This document shows positions 1 through 7,829 of a stretch of DNA of 23,146 nt, piece after piece. Source of the stretch: JANWJE01 sp044326545 (GTDB taxonomy: Bacteria; Chlamydiota; Chlamydiia; Chlamydiales; Parachlamydiaceae). Where the stretch lies: the NCBI GenBank assembly GCA_044326545.1, contig JBIRBM010000029.1, positions 1 through 23,146 of the forward strand. The letters run 5' to 3'. Each line of letters starts with the position of its first letter. The stretch's first letter is position 1. The translations under genes were made by a program, and so were the position numbers. A model generated the notes under the pieces. The model was not told the origin of the DNA, searched no databases, and saw nothing but the letters and a program-made list of their open reading frames with translations.

Positions 1-128
1 GCTGTTTTGATTCGTACGAACACATTCTGGATAGTTGTTGCGATGCCTGGAACAACTTCTGTTCAACAGTCGGTGCTGTACGTCAATTATGTACGAGAGA
101 ATGGGCAAGAACTAAAAGTTATTTTTGA
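1..128 (+). mobile_element. IS630-family transposase, C-terminal end (cut by left window edge)
   Basis: Reading from base 3, the frame gives about 41 residues to a TGA at 126-128. They contain a Ser-Tyr-Glu-His-Ile-Leu-Asp segment, then CCDAWN, and finish with a TREWA motif. This order (aromatic-Asp helix, C-C-D-A-W-N, then R-x-W-A) is what I know from the extreme C-terminus of IS630-family DDE transposases, after the last catalytic acidic residue. The rest of the gene lies outside the window, so I cannot tell whether the element is intact. No terminal inverted repeat or target duplication was recognised in the 140 bases downstream. It sits on the 3' side of the tRNA-Thr gene, but a causal link to the tRNA is not shown. 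Confidence 0.62.
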
Positions 129-264
129 TAAATGGTATCACTTGACAGGTTTTGCTTTTTACATTTATCGATCTTGAATGCATCTTCTGCTGTATTTTCC
201 TGTTTCACTTTGTTCCTTGCTGTGGGAAAAGCGTGGGAAATATTTTAAAATTAAGGAGAATTAA
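129..264. other. Intergenic stretch without recognised gene
   Basis: AT-rich sequence between the transposase end and the tRNA terminator. The only pattern seen is a short direct repeat, GTGGGAAA, twice within about 20 bases around 221-240. I see no open frame, promoter pair or IS terminus that I would defend. Confidence 0.4.
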
Positions 265-303
265 AAAGAAAACCCCTCATAAACTTTTCAGTTTAGAGGG
301 GTT
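265..303 (-). terminator. Rho-independent terminator of tRNA-Thr
   Basis: On the minus strand, 8 bases downstream of the tRNA, there is an AACCCCTC/GAGGGGTT stem (271-278 with 296-303) continued by a GTTT/AAAC pairing (291-294 with 281-284) around a 6-base loop. It is followed on the minus strand by TTCTTTTT. This is a textbook intrinsic terminator and marks the end of a monocistronic tRNA transcript. Confidence 0.88.
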
Positions 304-310
304 ATAGACT

Positions 311-383
311 TGCCTAAAACAGGAGTCGAACCTGCGACCTTCGCATTACGAATGCGCTGCTCTACCAACTGAGCTATTTAGGC
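311..383 (-). tRNA. tRNA-Thr (anticodon CGT)
   Basis: The minus strand folds into a complete cloverleaf. It has a 7-bp acceptor stem GCCTAAA/TTTAGGC, a D arm GCTC...GAGC with the AGTTGGTA loop, an anticodon arm GCGCA-TTCGTAA-TGCGA with anticodon CGT at positions 34-36, and a T arm GCAGG-TTCGACT-CCTGT. The discriminator is A. CCA is not encoded (the next bases are AGT), so it must be added after transcription. The anticodon arm, including the G27/A43 non-pair, is the same as I recall for E. coli thrW, so the fold is normal for this isoacceptor. It reads ACG codons. It has its own promoter and terminator. tRNA-Thr genes of this type are known integration sites for mobile DNA, but I see no attachment-site duplication here. 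Confidence 0.96.
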
Positions 384-399
384 AAAGAATCATCAGTCT

Positions 400-428
400 A
401 TGATAGGTCTTGATTTTCAGACAATCAA
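400..428 (-). promoter_or_regulatory. Sigma70-type promoter of tRNA-Thr
   Basis: On the minus strand a TTGATT -35 box (423-428) and a TATCAT -10 box (400-405) are separated by exactly 17 bases, ending 16 bases before the tRNA 5' end. The -35 box lies in one arm of an 8-bp inverted repeat (408-415 with 423-430, TCTTGATT/AATCAAGA), which also lies just past the recD stop. That hairpin lacks a following T tract on either strand. Confidence 0.7.
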
Positions 429-456
429 GAAAAAATGAAATCAAAGATGCTGCTCC

Positions 457-2349
457 CTAATCCTTGAGCCACTTCTCTTTACTCATCCGCTTCTCGATCC
501 CGGATAAACGAATCCCTTGCTGCTCAACAGTTTTAAGTATCACAACATCAGACCCATAAATTTCTAAATTTTTACGTGCTCGCGTAATGGCGGTGTAAAA
601 TACCTCCCGTCCAAATAATTCAGATCCCTCAGGAAGAACTAAAACAACTCGATCAAACTCGCTTCCTTGACTTTTATGGATAGACATACAATAAGCTAAA
701 TCATATTTGGGTAGTAATAATGCGGGAAGCCTTCTGGTTTGCCCCCCCTCTTCGCGTGCAGGAAAAAGAGCGTAATCTTCAGATCCAATCGAATGCAAAG
801 GAAGACGTCGAATCAAGACTCCCGTCTCCCCATTGAATAACTCTTGCCTATAGTCATTCATCGAAATCATAATCGGAATCGCAATCCATCCACTCACCCA
901 ACTTGTTTGAGAGACTCTTTGCCACATCAATTCGTTGAGCGCCTCTACCCCAAATGGACCTTTACGAATAGGCGAAAGTAATCGAATCGATTGAAAAAGA
1001 TCCAGTAGGCCCCCTGATGGCTGCCCCTCCTCAATCATGGAAGGAAAATAAGGAAGTACATGAGAAATCAATTTGCGTTGAGCCTCTTTTACTCCATCGG
1101 GAAATCTCAATCGCTTGATTCCTCCCCCTTTTGAATCATTTAAAGAATTCAAAACCTGTTGTGAAAGTCCTTTATTCACTAGTAAGGCAAAATCAATTAA
1201 TGATTTCAATTCAGCGCGCAAACAATGAGAAAGAGTCACACATGGAATATTGAGATAAGAATGGGTCTCTTGAAGTTGGATTAAGTCAAAAAACACACTT
1301 CCAGCTTCAACCGAAGGAAGTTGATGCCTATCCCCAAGCAAAATGAGTCTTGATCCCGGCTTTAACGACTCAAATAAACGGGACATCATCTGAATATCAA
1401 TCATCGAGCTTTCATCAATCACCACAAGGTCTGCAGATAAAGGTTGAACGTCTTGATATGACGAGCCTTGTTTCATTCCTAAAAGTGAGTGAAGTGTCTT
1501 GGCTTGAATCGTCGGAAAAAACTCTAACGAAGCTGACACACGACTTAAACTTCGCTGTAGGTTTGCTGCAGCCTTCCCGGTTGGAGCCGCCAAAACGACT
1601 TGACACAATTGCCTTTGTTCTAAAGAAAGATTTTCCAAAAAAACACGAATTAAATGACCGGCTGTATAGGTCTTGCCTGTTCCCGGACCTCCCGTAATCA
1701 ATGTCAATGCATTCAAACACCCCTGCTTAATAGCCTCCGCTTGCTCCTCCAACAATATCTTCTCTTGGCACATCCGTTGAATTTTCTTTTCAAGAATTTC
1801 TGGATTGAATACTAACAAGGGAAAAGTGTTAACATGCTTTTTCAAATATTTTAAAAATGATGTCTCGAAGATCCAATATTTTTGTAAATAATAATCATTT
1901 CCTTTGCGGCAAATCGGTGTTTGACAATTAACGTTACAATCTTCATCAATTGTCGTCTTAATTGCTTCTGGAAGGTGGTTCACCCCTCTCAATAGCATCT
2001 GTGTCATGATCTGCTCTTCTTCTGATTCAATCTGGTGCCCGTCATCATTTTTCCAAATCTGTTCAATCGAAGGGGTGATTCCATCCTCATTTATCCGAAC
2101 GCATAAGTGTCCTTCTTTTGCAGCCATGATAAGATGACAAACAAATAAAGCAGCTTCTTGCGAAGCATCACAAACATCACGAAATAGCCGATGGGCTAAA
2201 ACATAATCAAGATAAGATAATTGCTTTTTGCCTAATAAAACATCCAAAAAAGGCCATTGATGCTCCTTCACATTTTCCTTCAGCGGCAACCAAGGAATTT
2301 TTTGGTACGTTTCAGAGAACATTGCCTTAGCTAATCCCTGCTTCAACAT
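457..2349 (-). CDS. recD: RecD: exodeoxyribonuclease V alpha subunit, SF1B DNA helicase
   Basis: RecD is the 5'-3' helicase subunit of RecBCD, which processes double-strand DNA ends for recombination. Visible motifs (approximate residues) are Walker A GGPGTGKT near 220, Walker B VVIDESS near 310 followed by GDRHQLPSVEAGSVF, a late SIHKSQGSEFD motif, and motif VI FYTAITRARKN near 585. The length of about 630 aa matches classical RecBCD-type RecD (about 600) rather than the longer RecD2, which has an extended N-terminus. Start choice: GTG at 2355 and ATGs at 2352 and 2349 are consecutive. An AAGG ribosome site sits 7 bases before the 2349 ATG, so I prefer that. RecB and RecC are not in the window, so the gene stands alone, as recD often does. 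Downstream it runs into the tRNA-Thr promoter region. Family assignment is secure; subunit partnership is inferred. Confidence 0.93.
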   Translation of the reverse strand: MLKQGLAKAMFSETYQKIPWLPLKENVKEHQWPFLDVLLGKKQLSYLDYVLAHRLFRDVCDASQEAALFVCHLIMAAKEGHLCVRINEDGITPSIEQIWKNDDGHQIESEEEQIMTQMLLRGVNHLPEAIKTTIDEDCNVNCQTPICRKGNDYYLQKYWIFETSFLKYLKKHVNTFPLLVFNPEILEKKIQRMCQEKILLEEQAEAIKQGCLNALTLITGGPGTGKTYTAGHLIRVFLENLSLEQRQLCQVVLAAPTGKAAANLQRSLSRVSASLEFFPTIQAKTLHSLLGMKQGSSYQDVQPLSADLVVIDESSMIDIQMMSRLFESLKPGSRLILLGDRHQLPSVEAGSVFFDLIQLQETHSYLNIPCVTLSHCLRAELKSLIDFALLVNKGLSQQVLNSLNDSKGGGIKRLRFPDGVKEAQRKLISHVLPYFPSMIEEGQPSGGLLDLFQSIRLLSPIRKGPFGVEALNELMWQRVSQTSWVSGWIAIPIMISMNDYRQELFNGETGVLIRRLPLHSIGSEDYALFPAREEGGQTRRLPALLLPKYDLAYCMSIHKSQGSEFDRVVLVLPEGSELFGREVFYTAITRARKNLEIYGSDVVILKTVEQQGIRLSGIEKRMSKEKWLKD

Positions 2350-2396
2350 CATCACGCCTTTTTAATCAGAAATCAATCACCGCCTATTTTATCACT

Positions 2397-2540
2397 TCAA
2401 CAACAAAAAAACAATGCATTCACAATCAATTGACTCATGATGTTGGTCATATTTTTACGGCGTTTCTTCGTCTTTGAGATCTGCCCGATGACGGGGGCTT
2501 GATACAGGCTTTGACAACTTTCACGCAGCTGAAATATCGC
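2397..2540 (-). pseudogene. Possible coding remnant between recD and the oxidoreductase
   Basis: An open frame on the minus strand ends at 2397 and its last 45 or so residues look protein-like, with a basic KTKKRRKN stretch and ordinary codon use. The upstream part, which overlaps the oxidoreductase leader, looks like random hydrophobic translation. I do not recognise the fragment. It may be the tail of a decayed gene, possibly transposon-derived, or chance. It ends about 50 bases before the recD start. Treat it as an untested suggestion. Confidence 0.2.
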
Positions 2541-2555
2541 TTTATTTTTTGGAAA

Positions 2556-2564
2556 TGATATGAT
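2556..2564 (+). promoter_or_regulatory. Extended -10 promoter element for the oxidoreductase
   Basis: TG-A-TATGAT (TG at 2556, hexamer 2559-2564) is an extended -10 element with 5 of 6 matches to TATAAT. The -35 region about 17 bases upstream is poor, as is common for extended -10 promoters. The predicted start near 2571 would give a leader of about 55 bases. Confidence 0.45.
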
Positions 2565-2625
2565 ACTGATTCTAGAGTAAGCAAGTTGAATGCAATATGT
2601 TAATGAAATAAAAAATAGAGAGATT

Positions 2626-3633
2626 ATGAAAACCAATCGTCAGATTATACTCGCTTCAAGACCAGCCGAAATGGCTTCCTTATCAAATTTTGAGATGATC
2701 AGCAGCCCCATTCCTCAACCGAAGGAAGGAGAAGTTCTTTCAAAGATGCTTTACCTATCTGTTGATCCCTATATGCGCAATCGCATGGATGAAAGGCCCT
2801 CTTATATCGCCCCTTTTCAATTACAGAAGCCTATAACAGGAGGTGTCATTGGTCAAGTCATTGAATCAAATTCCCCAACATTCCAACCAGGAGATTTTGT
2901 TCTGGGTTTTTCAACGTTGGCAGATTATTTTATGGCTCCTGCAAACGAGTTAGAAAAAATTGATCTTCCTCAAGAGTCCCTTTCATTAGCCTTAGGGATT
3001 TTAGGTATGCCCGGAATGACAGCTTATTTTGGCTTATTGCAGATAGGTAAACCTCAATCAGGAGAAACCCTTGTGGTAACAGCAGCTGCAGGAGCCGTTG
3101 GATCTGTAGTGGGACAAATAGGTAAAATTAAAGGATGTCATGTCATTGGAATTGCAGGAAATGAAGAAAAAGTTCGTGATATCGAGCAGACACTAGGTTT
3201 TGATAAAGCTCTTAACTACAAAGATCCCAATTTTGAAGAAAAATTGATAGACGCAACACCTCGCGGTGTAGATGTCTATTTTGATAATGTTGGAGGATCT
3301 ATTACCGACGCTGTTGTTAGCAGAATAAATCGACACGCCCGCATTGTCATTTGCGGCCAAATCTCAATGTACAATCATCAACAAGATATTGGGCCTCGAC
3401 TTTTTCCTCAACTATTAATAAAAAGTGCTCTTGCACAAGGTTTTATTGTGAATGAGTATGAGAAGCATTTTCCTGCCGCTCGTCGTCAAATCACCCAATG
3501 GATTGAAGAGAACAAGCTGAAATATCAAGAAACGATTATCAACGGTTTAGAAAACACGCCAAAAGCTTTTCTCTCTCTTTTTTCAGGGCAAAATCAAGGC
3601 AAACAACTCATAAAAGCCTCTTCTGATGCGTAG
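2626..3633 (+). CDS. NADP-dependent medium-chain oxidoreductase, CurA/YncB (leukotriene B4 dehydrogenase-like) family
   Basis: A 335-residue zinc-independent member of the medium-chain dehydrogenase/reductase superfamily. These enzymes reduce alpha,beta-unsaturated ketones or aldehydes with NADPH in the cytosol. Seen in the sequence: the N-terminal segment YLSVDPYMRNRM typical of this branch, GMPGMTAYFGL, the nucleotide-binding AAAGAVGSVVGQIGK near residues 150-165, FDKALNYKD, then VDVYFDNVGG and ICGQISMYN. No cysteine cluster for structural zinc is present. Length fits CurA (about 345). The frame is open from an ATG at 2590, but the ATG at 2626 has a GAGAG ribosome site at the right distance and begins the conserved N-terminus, so I use it. 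It is a single gene, divergent from recD. The exact substrate cannot be read from sequence. Confidence 0.9.
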   Translation: MKTNRQIILASRPAEMASLSNFEMISSPIPQPKEGEVLSKMLYLSVDPYMRNRMDERPSYIAPFQLQKPITGGVIGQVIESNSPTFQPGDFVLGFSTLADYFMAPANELEKIDLPQESLSLALGILGMPGMTAYFGLLQIGKPQSGETLVVTAAAGAVGSVVGQIGKIKGCHVIGIAGNEEKVRDIEQTLGFDKALNYKDPNFEEKLIDATPRGVDVYFDNVGGSITDAVVSRINRHARIVICGQISMYNHQQDIGPRLFPQLLIKSALAQGFIVNEYEKHFPAARRQITQWIEENKLKYQETIINGLENTPKAFLSLFSGQNQGKQLIKASSDA

Positions 3634-3717
3634 GGTTGGAAAATTAGAACCTGTCTTCACAATTTAAATAAAATATGATAGAAACTTCGACAGGAGGATT
3701 TGTGATCTAAAAAATCC

Positions 3718-3887
3718 CCACCATGGAAAACTGTCTACAGTTTTTATAAAGGCCCCAAACATAGAGTCTGGTACAAAAGAGGCGGTTCAAAATGGGACGA
3801 AAAGCGGATCCCAGCTATCACCTAATTGATTCTCAAAGGGTAAAAACGAGAGATAAAATGGATGAGCGCGGTGCTGCCAATAGGTAG
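3718..3887 (+). pseudogene. IS5-family transposase fragment, frameshifted
   Basis: Two adjacent frames together give pieces of an IS5-type DDE transposase. The first frame begins at 3718 with PPWKTVYSFY, which matches the N-terminal 'P-W-(K/Q)-T-V-Y-S-x-F' region. After a frame change around 3790 the second reads GRKADPSYHLIDSQRVKT...DERG, matching the 'A-x-x-I-D-S-Q-S-V-K-T' segment that carries the first catalytic Asp. Much of the sequence between these motifs, the N-terminus and everything after the first Asp (including the second Asp and the Glu) is missing. The gene is dead. Family identity rests on these two motifs in the right order. Confidence 0.72.
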
Positions 3888-3890
3888 GAT

Positions 3891-3975
3891 ACGCACTGAG
3901 AGCACGATTTGGGCTAGAGCGAAAGGTCTTGTCCTTGAAGGATTTAGCTCAGCTCAAATCCCGCTCCCGGTGCGT
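3891..3975. repeat. Large stem-loop, copy 1 of a dispersed element
   Basis: ACGCAC (3891-3896) pairs with GTGCGT (3970-3975), and GATTTGGGCTAGAGC (3906-3920) pairs imperfectly with GCTCAGCTCAAATC (3947-3960). Parts recur in a second stem-loop at 9083-9148: a GCACGATTTGGGCTAGAGC-like half and the right-hand GCTCCCG-GTGCGTAAGGTGAG. The shared right-hand end differs by only about two positions. Function unknown. It may be a MITE/REP-like unit or a processed RNA hairpin. Confidence 0.55.
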
Positions 3976-3990
3976 AAGGTGAGGTTCTAA

Positions 3991-4236
3991 GTTAAATTTC
4001 AATCAACAAAAGACAATTTCAATCAAAACCCTTTTAAAAAAATCTAGGGAATCTAATCACATCGATGATACTCTATTTTTCCATCGACTCATTCAAGTTC
4101 AAAGTGCCAATTGTGGCTCGGCCACATTTATCCTGTGAGCTTAAATGTGTATCCGTTCAAGAGGGGTCCTCTCATTTCCAAATTCCCTCTAACATTTTAA
4201 AAAACATGGACATTTACATCTTTTGATCCCGGTCTT
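3991..4236. other. Gene-free leader upstream of the export operon
   Basis: It contains a direct repeat ATTTCAATCAA (starting near 3996 and 4016) and a small palindrome GTGGC-TCG-GCCAC at 4113-4125. The promoter of the operon at 4237 should lie here, but I see no convincing -35/-10 pair. No open frame with coding character. Confidence 0.4.
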
Positions 4237-5673
4237 ATGCTCTTCAAGCGTTTTTATCTCCATTCACTCCTCATTTTTCTGACCTCTGTCACCTCCATTT
4301 ATTCCCAAGATGATTCCCCCCATTCTAAAGAGGAAAAAAAATGCCTCGTTTTAACACTTGAGACAGCTGTTTCCCAAGCATTAAATGCGAATCGTCAGCT
4401 TCTTGAGACAGTCGATCATTTAACCCAAGCACAGTATGGGGTGAATCTGGCTAAAAATGAATTTAGCCTCTCCATCTCTCCCAATAGCGAAGCTGGATAT
4501 GTGGGGCATGATAGAGGAAAACCTGGCTGGAGGCTAGGAGGAGGAATTGATTTCAGCAAAAAATTGACAACCGGAACCTCAGTTTCTGTTGCCCCAAGTG
4601 TGATTAAGATGCGCGATCACTATCAGACAAAAATCGAAACAACGATTGTACAACCTCTTCTAAGAGGCTTAGGAAAAGACTATCAACTCTCCTATTTGAA
4701 AGGAGCTCAATTTTCTCTTCGCACCGCCTATCGGAATGTATACATTGCACAAACTCAATTAGTTTTACGTACGATTCAAACTTTATATGAGGTTGTGAAG
4801 CTCGAACACACTGCCATTTTGAATCAAGAGTCGTATGAACGGATCACCCAATTTTATAAAGCGTCAAAATTAAAAGAAAAAATTGGACTGGCAGATGCGT
4901 TTGATGTTTATCGTGCCCAAATCGAACTGCGCCAATCAGAAGACGCCCTAAAAGGGACACAAGAGCGACTCGAAGAGACAAAAGATGCGTTGCGCGATTT
5001 ATTGGCTTTGCCTTTAGATCTTTGCATCAAGGTGGATATTCCCACCCTTTATGCTCCTCATCCCATTGATGTGGATCAAGCAATCGAGATTGCTCTAAAT
5101 ACCCGAATAGAAATGGACCAAGCAAGGGACGATCAAAACGAAAACAAACGATTATCCTCTTTGGCAAAAAAAAATCTTTATCCAGAACTCAATTTGGTTC
5201 TTAATTACTCAAATGTTGGACGAGCCAAAGATTTCTCAACATCGTGTAAAAACGCAAGAGAGAATACGTGGGGAATCGGTCTGACCAGTTCCAATGAGAT
5301 GAATCCATTAGCCGATCAAATTGCCTACGCACAAAGTTTGATCGCGATTTCGTCGGGATCTCGAGACATTGAACAAACCGAGGCTACCTTAATTTTAGAA
5401 ATTAAACGAGCTGTCAGGCAGCTGCAACGCGCTTTTGAACGCATCGATTTGCAAGAGGCTCAGATCAAAACAGCCCAGGGAGAATTGCACCTTGCAAAAA
5501 TTAAATTCGATCGAGGAATGACAGATAATTTTAATCTCATTCAATCAGAAAAATCATTGCGAAATGCGCAACAACACTACTGGTCTGCCATGATCGACCA
5601 TATGGTCGGTCAATTCCAACTCATGGGAGCAATGGGACTTTTAATTGATAAACCTCGCATGAACATCCCATAG
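4237..5673 (+). CDS. TolC-family outer-membrane efflux protein
   Basis: A 478-residue protein with an N-terminal signal peptide (basic MLFKRF, a hydrophobic LLIFLTSV core, likely cleavage after about residue 23). It is followed by a two-fold TolC-like architecture. The first half has LETAVSQALNANRQLLE and long helices, then a strand segment with many Gly/Thr/Ser residues; the second half repeats this with IDVDQAIEIALNTRIEMDQARDD, YPELNLVLNYSN and a final long helix ending near DNFNLIQSEKSLRNAQQHYW. TolC proteins trimerise into an outer-membrane barrel with a periplasmic helical tunnel that receives substrate from an HlyD/MacA adaptor. It is first in a four-gene operon with exactly those partners. 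The length is normal. The ribosome site before the ATG is weak, so the start is moderately certain. Confidence 0.88.
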   Translation: MLFKRFYLHSLLIFLTSVTSIYSQDDSPHSKEEKKCLVLTLETAVSQALNANRQLLETVDHLTQAQYGVNLAKNEFSLSISPNSEAGYVGHDRGKPGWRLGGGIDFSKKLTTGTSVSVAPSVIKMRDHYQTKIETTIVQPLLRGLGKDYQLSYLKGAQFSLRTAYRNVYIAQTQLVLRTIQTLYEVVKLEHTAILNQESYERITQFYKASKLKEKIGLADAFDVYRAQIELRQSEDALKGTQERLEETKDALRDLLALPLDLCIKVDIPTLYAPHPIDVDQAIEIALNTRIEMDQARDDQNENKRLSSLAKKNLYPELNLVLNYSNVGRAKDFSTSCKNARENTWGIGLTSSNEMNPLADQIAYAQSLIAISSGSRDIEQTEATLILEIKRAVRQLQRAFERIDLQEAQIKTAQGELHLAKIKFDRGMTDNFNLIQSEKSLRNAQQHYWSAMIDHMVGQFQLMGAMGLLIDKPRMNIP

Positions 5674-5684
5674 GAACTCTTCAT

Positions 5685-7118
5685 ATGATCAAAAAATGGT
5701 GGTTAATCCCTGTGTTTCTAGTATTCAGCGGACTGATTCTAGGATTTCATTTGATTCAACATCGCTCTCAACCTCTCTGCCTTCCAATGACTTTTGCCAT
5801 CAGGCAAGATCTAAGAGTTGAAGTCAAAACAATTGGCGAACTCGAAGCTGCTCGTTCCACAACTGTTGCCTCTTCAATCAAGGGAGATCAAGGCAAGATC
5901 ATTGATCTGATCTGTGATGGGCTCTACGTCCAACCGGGTCAAGTTTTAGCTAGATTAGACCCCACACCGTTTGAAGAAAAGGTCGATAAATTGCAGATGC
6001 AAGTCAAAGAGGTAGAAAGTTATCTTCATTCTCTTGAACAAGCACTTGAATGGGAGTCGATTCAAGCGGAGCATAAAAATCGGATCGCTCTTTTGGAGGT
6101 CGAATCGGCCATGTTAGAGCTTGATAAAATCAAATATGGAGATGGTCCTCAGGAGACATCCCGTTTACATGCAGCAATGCAAAAAGCTCGCCTCAAATTT
6201 GATGAACTCAATGCCTATGCAAACGACTTAAAAGAATTGGAAGAACAAGGATTTTTAAACAGCACAGAAGTTAAACAAGCGCATAAAAAATGGCTTGAAG
6301 AAAAAGAAACTTACGAGATAGCAAAGTTGCAGCATGACAGTTATGTCCAGCACGTCTATCCCATGCAGGTCAAAAAAGGAGAAACTCATTTAAAGCGAGC
6401 GCACATTCTTCAAGAAGAGACAGTCAAATCAGGACTCTATCAGATCGCAAAATCTAAAGCTCTTTTGGAGCAGGCAAAGCAATCTCTTATTGATTTACTC
6501 ATGCAATTGCAAGACGCAGAACAAGAATTGGCACACACAGACATTATCGCTCCCGCCCAAGGAATGGTTGTCCTTAGAGAGGAGTACCGCGCAAGCCAAA
6601 AAAGAAAGCCTCGAATTGGGGACATTCTCGTGAAAAATCAACCGCTTATCGATTTACCCGATCTTAGCTCTATGGTGATCAAAACACGGGTAAGAGAAGT
6701 GGACTTATTCAAAGTTTCGATCGGAAAAAAAGCGGTGATTAAGGTCGATGCTTATCCTCAACTCACGTTTACAGGGTCTGTCACTTCTATTGGGGTTTTA
6801 GCATTAACCGACATGAATCGGATAGGGGATGACAAATATTTTGAGGTGCGCATCACTCTTGATCAGAGTGATCCCCGCCTACGCCCAGGAATGACAACCC
6901 GTGCAAGCATTCAATGCGATGAGGCTCTAGATATTCTCACAATTCCACTGCATAGCGTATTCAGTGACCATGATCACATTTACTGCTACACCTTAAACTC
7001 CAAACAGGAGTATGAAAAACGGCTCCTCTCTTTAGGAATCAGCAATGAACAGTGGATAGAAGTCAAAAATGGGCTTGATGAGGCAGAGCCTGTCTGCCTT
7101 GTCAATCCTTTTTATTAG
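5685..7118 (+). CDS. HlyD/MacA-family periplasmic adaptor (membrane fusion protein)
   Basis: This 477-residue protein bridges the inner-membrane ABC transporter and the TolC channel. An N-terminal membrane anchor (about residues 4-24, WWLIPVFLVFSGLILGF) is followed by a split barrel-sandwich/lipoyl region (VASSIKGDQGKIIDLICDGLYVQPGQ and later AHTDIIAPAQGMVV). A long alpha-helical hairpin lies between the halves at about residues 100-280. After it come the beta-barrel domain (VIKTRVREVDLF, GKKAVIKVDAYP, LRPGMTTRASI) and a membrane-proximal end. The ATG lies 11 bases after the TolC stop with an AGGA site, and the stop abuts the ATPase start, indicating co-transcription and translational coupling. 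The hairpin is long, which suits pairing with a TolC-type channel. Substrate is not evident. Confidence 0.88.
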   Translation: MIKKWWLIPVFLVFSGLILGFHLIQHRSQPLCLPMTFAIRQDLRVEVKTIGELEAARSTTVASSIKGDQGKIIDLICDGLYVQPGQVLARLDPTPFEEKVDKLQMQVKEVESYLHSLEQALEWESIQAEHKNRIALLEVESAMLELDKIKYGDGPQETSRLHAAMQKARLKFDELNAYANDLKELEEQGFLNSTEVKQAHKKWLEEKETYEIAKLQHDSYVQHVYPMQVKKGETHLKRAHILQEETVKSGLYQIAKSKALLEQAKQSLIDLLMQLQDAEQELAHTDIIAPAQGMVVLREEYRASQKRKPRIGDILVKNQPLIDLPDLSSMVIKTRVREVDLFKVSIGKKAVIKVDAYPQLTFTGSVTSIGVLALTDMNRIGDDKYFEVRITLDQSDPRLRPGMTTRASIQCDEALDILTIPLHSVFSDHDHIYCYTLNSKQEYEKRLLSLGISNEQWIEVKNGLDEAEPVCLVNPFY

Positions 7119-7829
7119 ATGGAAATGGATATGGTTTCCCCTCCTCTTGTCAAAACACATCGATTAACAAAATCTTATCATTTAGAGATTGGAGCTGTTC
7201 ACGCTCTTTGTGATGTCGATTTAGAAATTAATACCGGAGAATCGGTCGCCATCATGGGTCCTTCAGGATCGGGAAAATCCACTCTCCTTCATTTACTTGG
7301 ATGTTTAGATCGTCCATCGAAAGGAGAGTATTTACTCAATGGCCAAGATCTCTCTCATTTAGATGATCGACAACTTTCCATTCTTCGGGCAACAAAAATC
7401 GGGTTTGTATTCCAATCATTTAATCTGATTGCCCAATTGAATGTTTTTGAAAATATTGAAATCCCTTTCTTGTACCAACCTGCTGCATTGTCAAAAATGG
7501 AGATTAAAGAGCGTATCTTATCTTCTATTGAAAAAGTTAAACTCGAGCACCGCCTTCTTCATTTACCCTCACAGCTTTCAGGGGGAGAATTACAGCGGGT
7601 GGCAATTGCAAGAGCCTTGGCAATTGAGCCTCTCCTTGTCTTGGCGGATGAACCAACTGGTAATTTAGATAGCGAAACAGGAAGTTCAATTTTAAACCTT
7701 TTCCAAACACTCAATAGCAAAGGAACCACCTTAGTCATTGTCACGCATGATCGGCATGTTGCCTCTCATTGTCAACGGATTGTCTATATGCGAGATGGCG
7801 TTATGATCGACAAGGGCAAAGCAAAATGA
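7119..7829 (+). CDS. ABC transporter ATPase, MacB/LolD type
   Basis: A 236-residue cytosolic ATPase subunit. Walker A is GPSGSGKST (residues 47-55), the Q-loop lies in FVFQSFNLIAQL, the signature is LSGGELQRVAIARAL (from residue 153), Walker B is LVLADEPTGNLDS (Asp177-Glu178), and the H-loop is VTHDRH. The wording of these motifs, including 'EPTGNLDS', is that of the MacB/LolD/FtsE group, which drives mechanotransmission rather than channel transport. Its start directly follows the adaptor stop without a clear ribosome site, so it is probably translationally coupled. Its stop overlaps the permease ATG by 4 bases. In E. coli MacB the ATPase and permease are fused; here they are separate proteins. 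Confidence 0.94.
   Translation: MEMDMVSPPLVKTHRLTKSYHLEIGAVHALCDVDLEINTGESVAIMGPSGSGKSTLLHLLGCLDRPSKGEYLLNGQDLSHLDDRQLSILRATKIGFVFQSFNLIAQLNVFENIEIPFLYQPAALSKMEIKERILSSIEKVKLEHRLLHLPSQLSGGELQRVAIARALAIEPLLVLADEPTGNLDSETGSSILNLFQTLNSKGTTLVIVTHDRHVASHCQRIVYMRDGVMIDKGKAK

Larger units (their letters stand above)
3644..3990 (+). mobile_element. Decayed IS5-family insertion sequence remnant
   Basis: A perfect 9-bp inverted repeat, TTAGAACCT at 3644-3652 and AGGTTCTAA at 3982-3990, brackets the frameshifted transposase fragment at 3718-3887 and a stem-loop at 3891-3975. This is consistent with the outer ends of a shortened IS. The transposase similarity is convincing; the 9-bp repeat as true terminal repeat is only suggestive. 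No target duplication was recognised. Confidence 0.5.

Noticed and set aside
218..242. GTGGGAAA direct repeat as an attachment core or iteron
   Set aside because: Only two short copies, no integrase, and no match to the tRNA 3' end.
408..430. Inverted repeat TCTTGATT/AATCAAGA as recD terminator
   Set aside because: No T tract follows the hairpin on the recD strand, and it overlaps the better-supported tRNA promoter.
1350..1720. Open frames of 115 and 101 residues overlapping recD (one per strand)
   Set aside because: Both lie wholly inside the well-supported recD gene in other frames and have no recognisable motifs.
2511..2540. TTGACA at 2511 as -35 box of the oxidoreductase promoter
   Set aside because: At 17-18 bases downstream there is only ATATCG/TATCGC; the extended -10 element at 2556-2564 is better placed.
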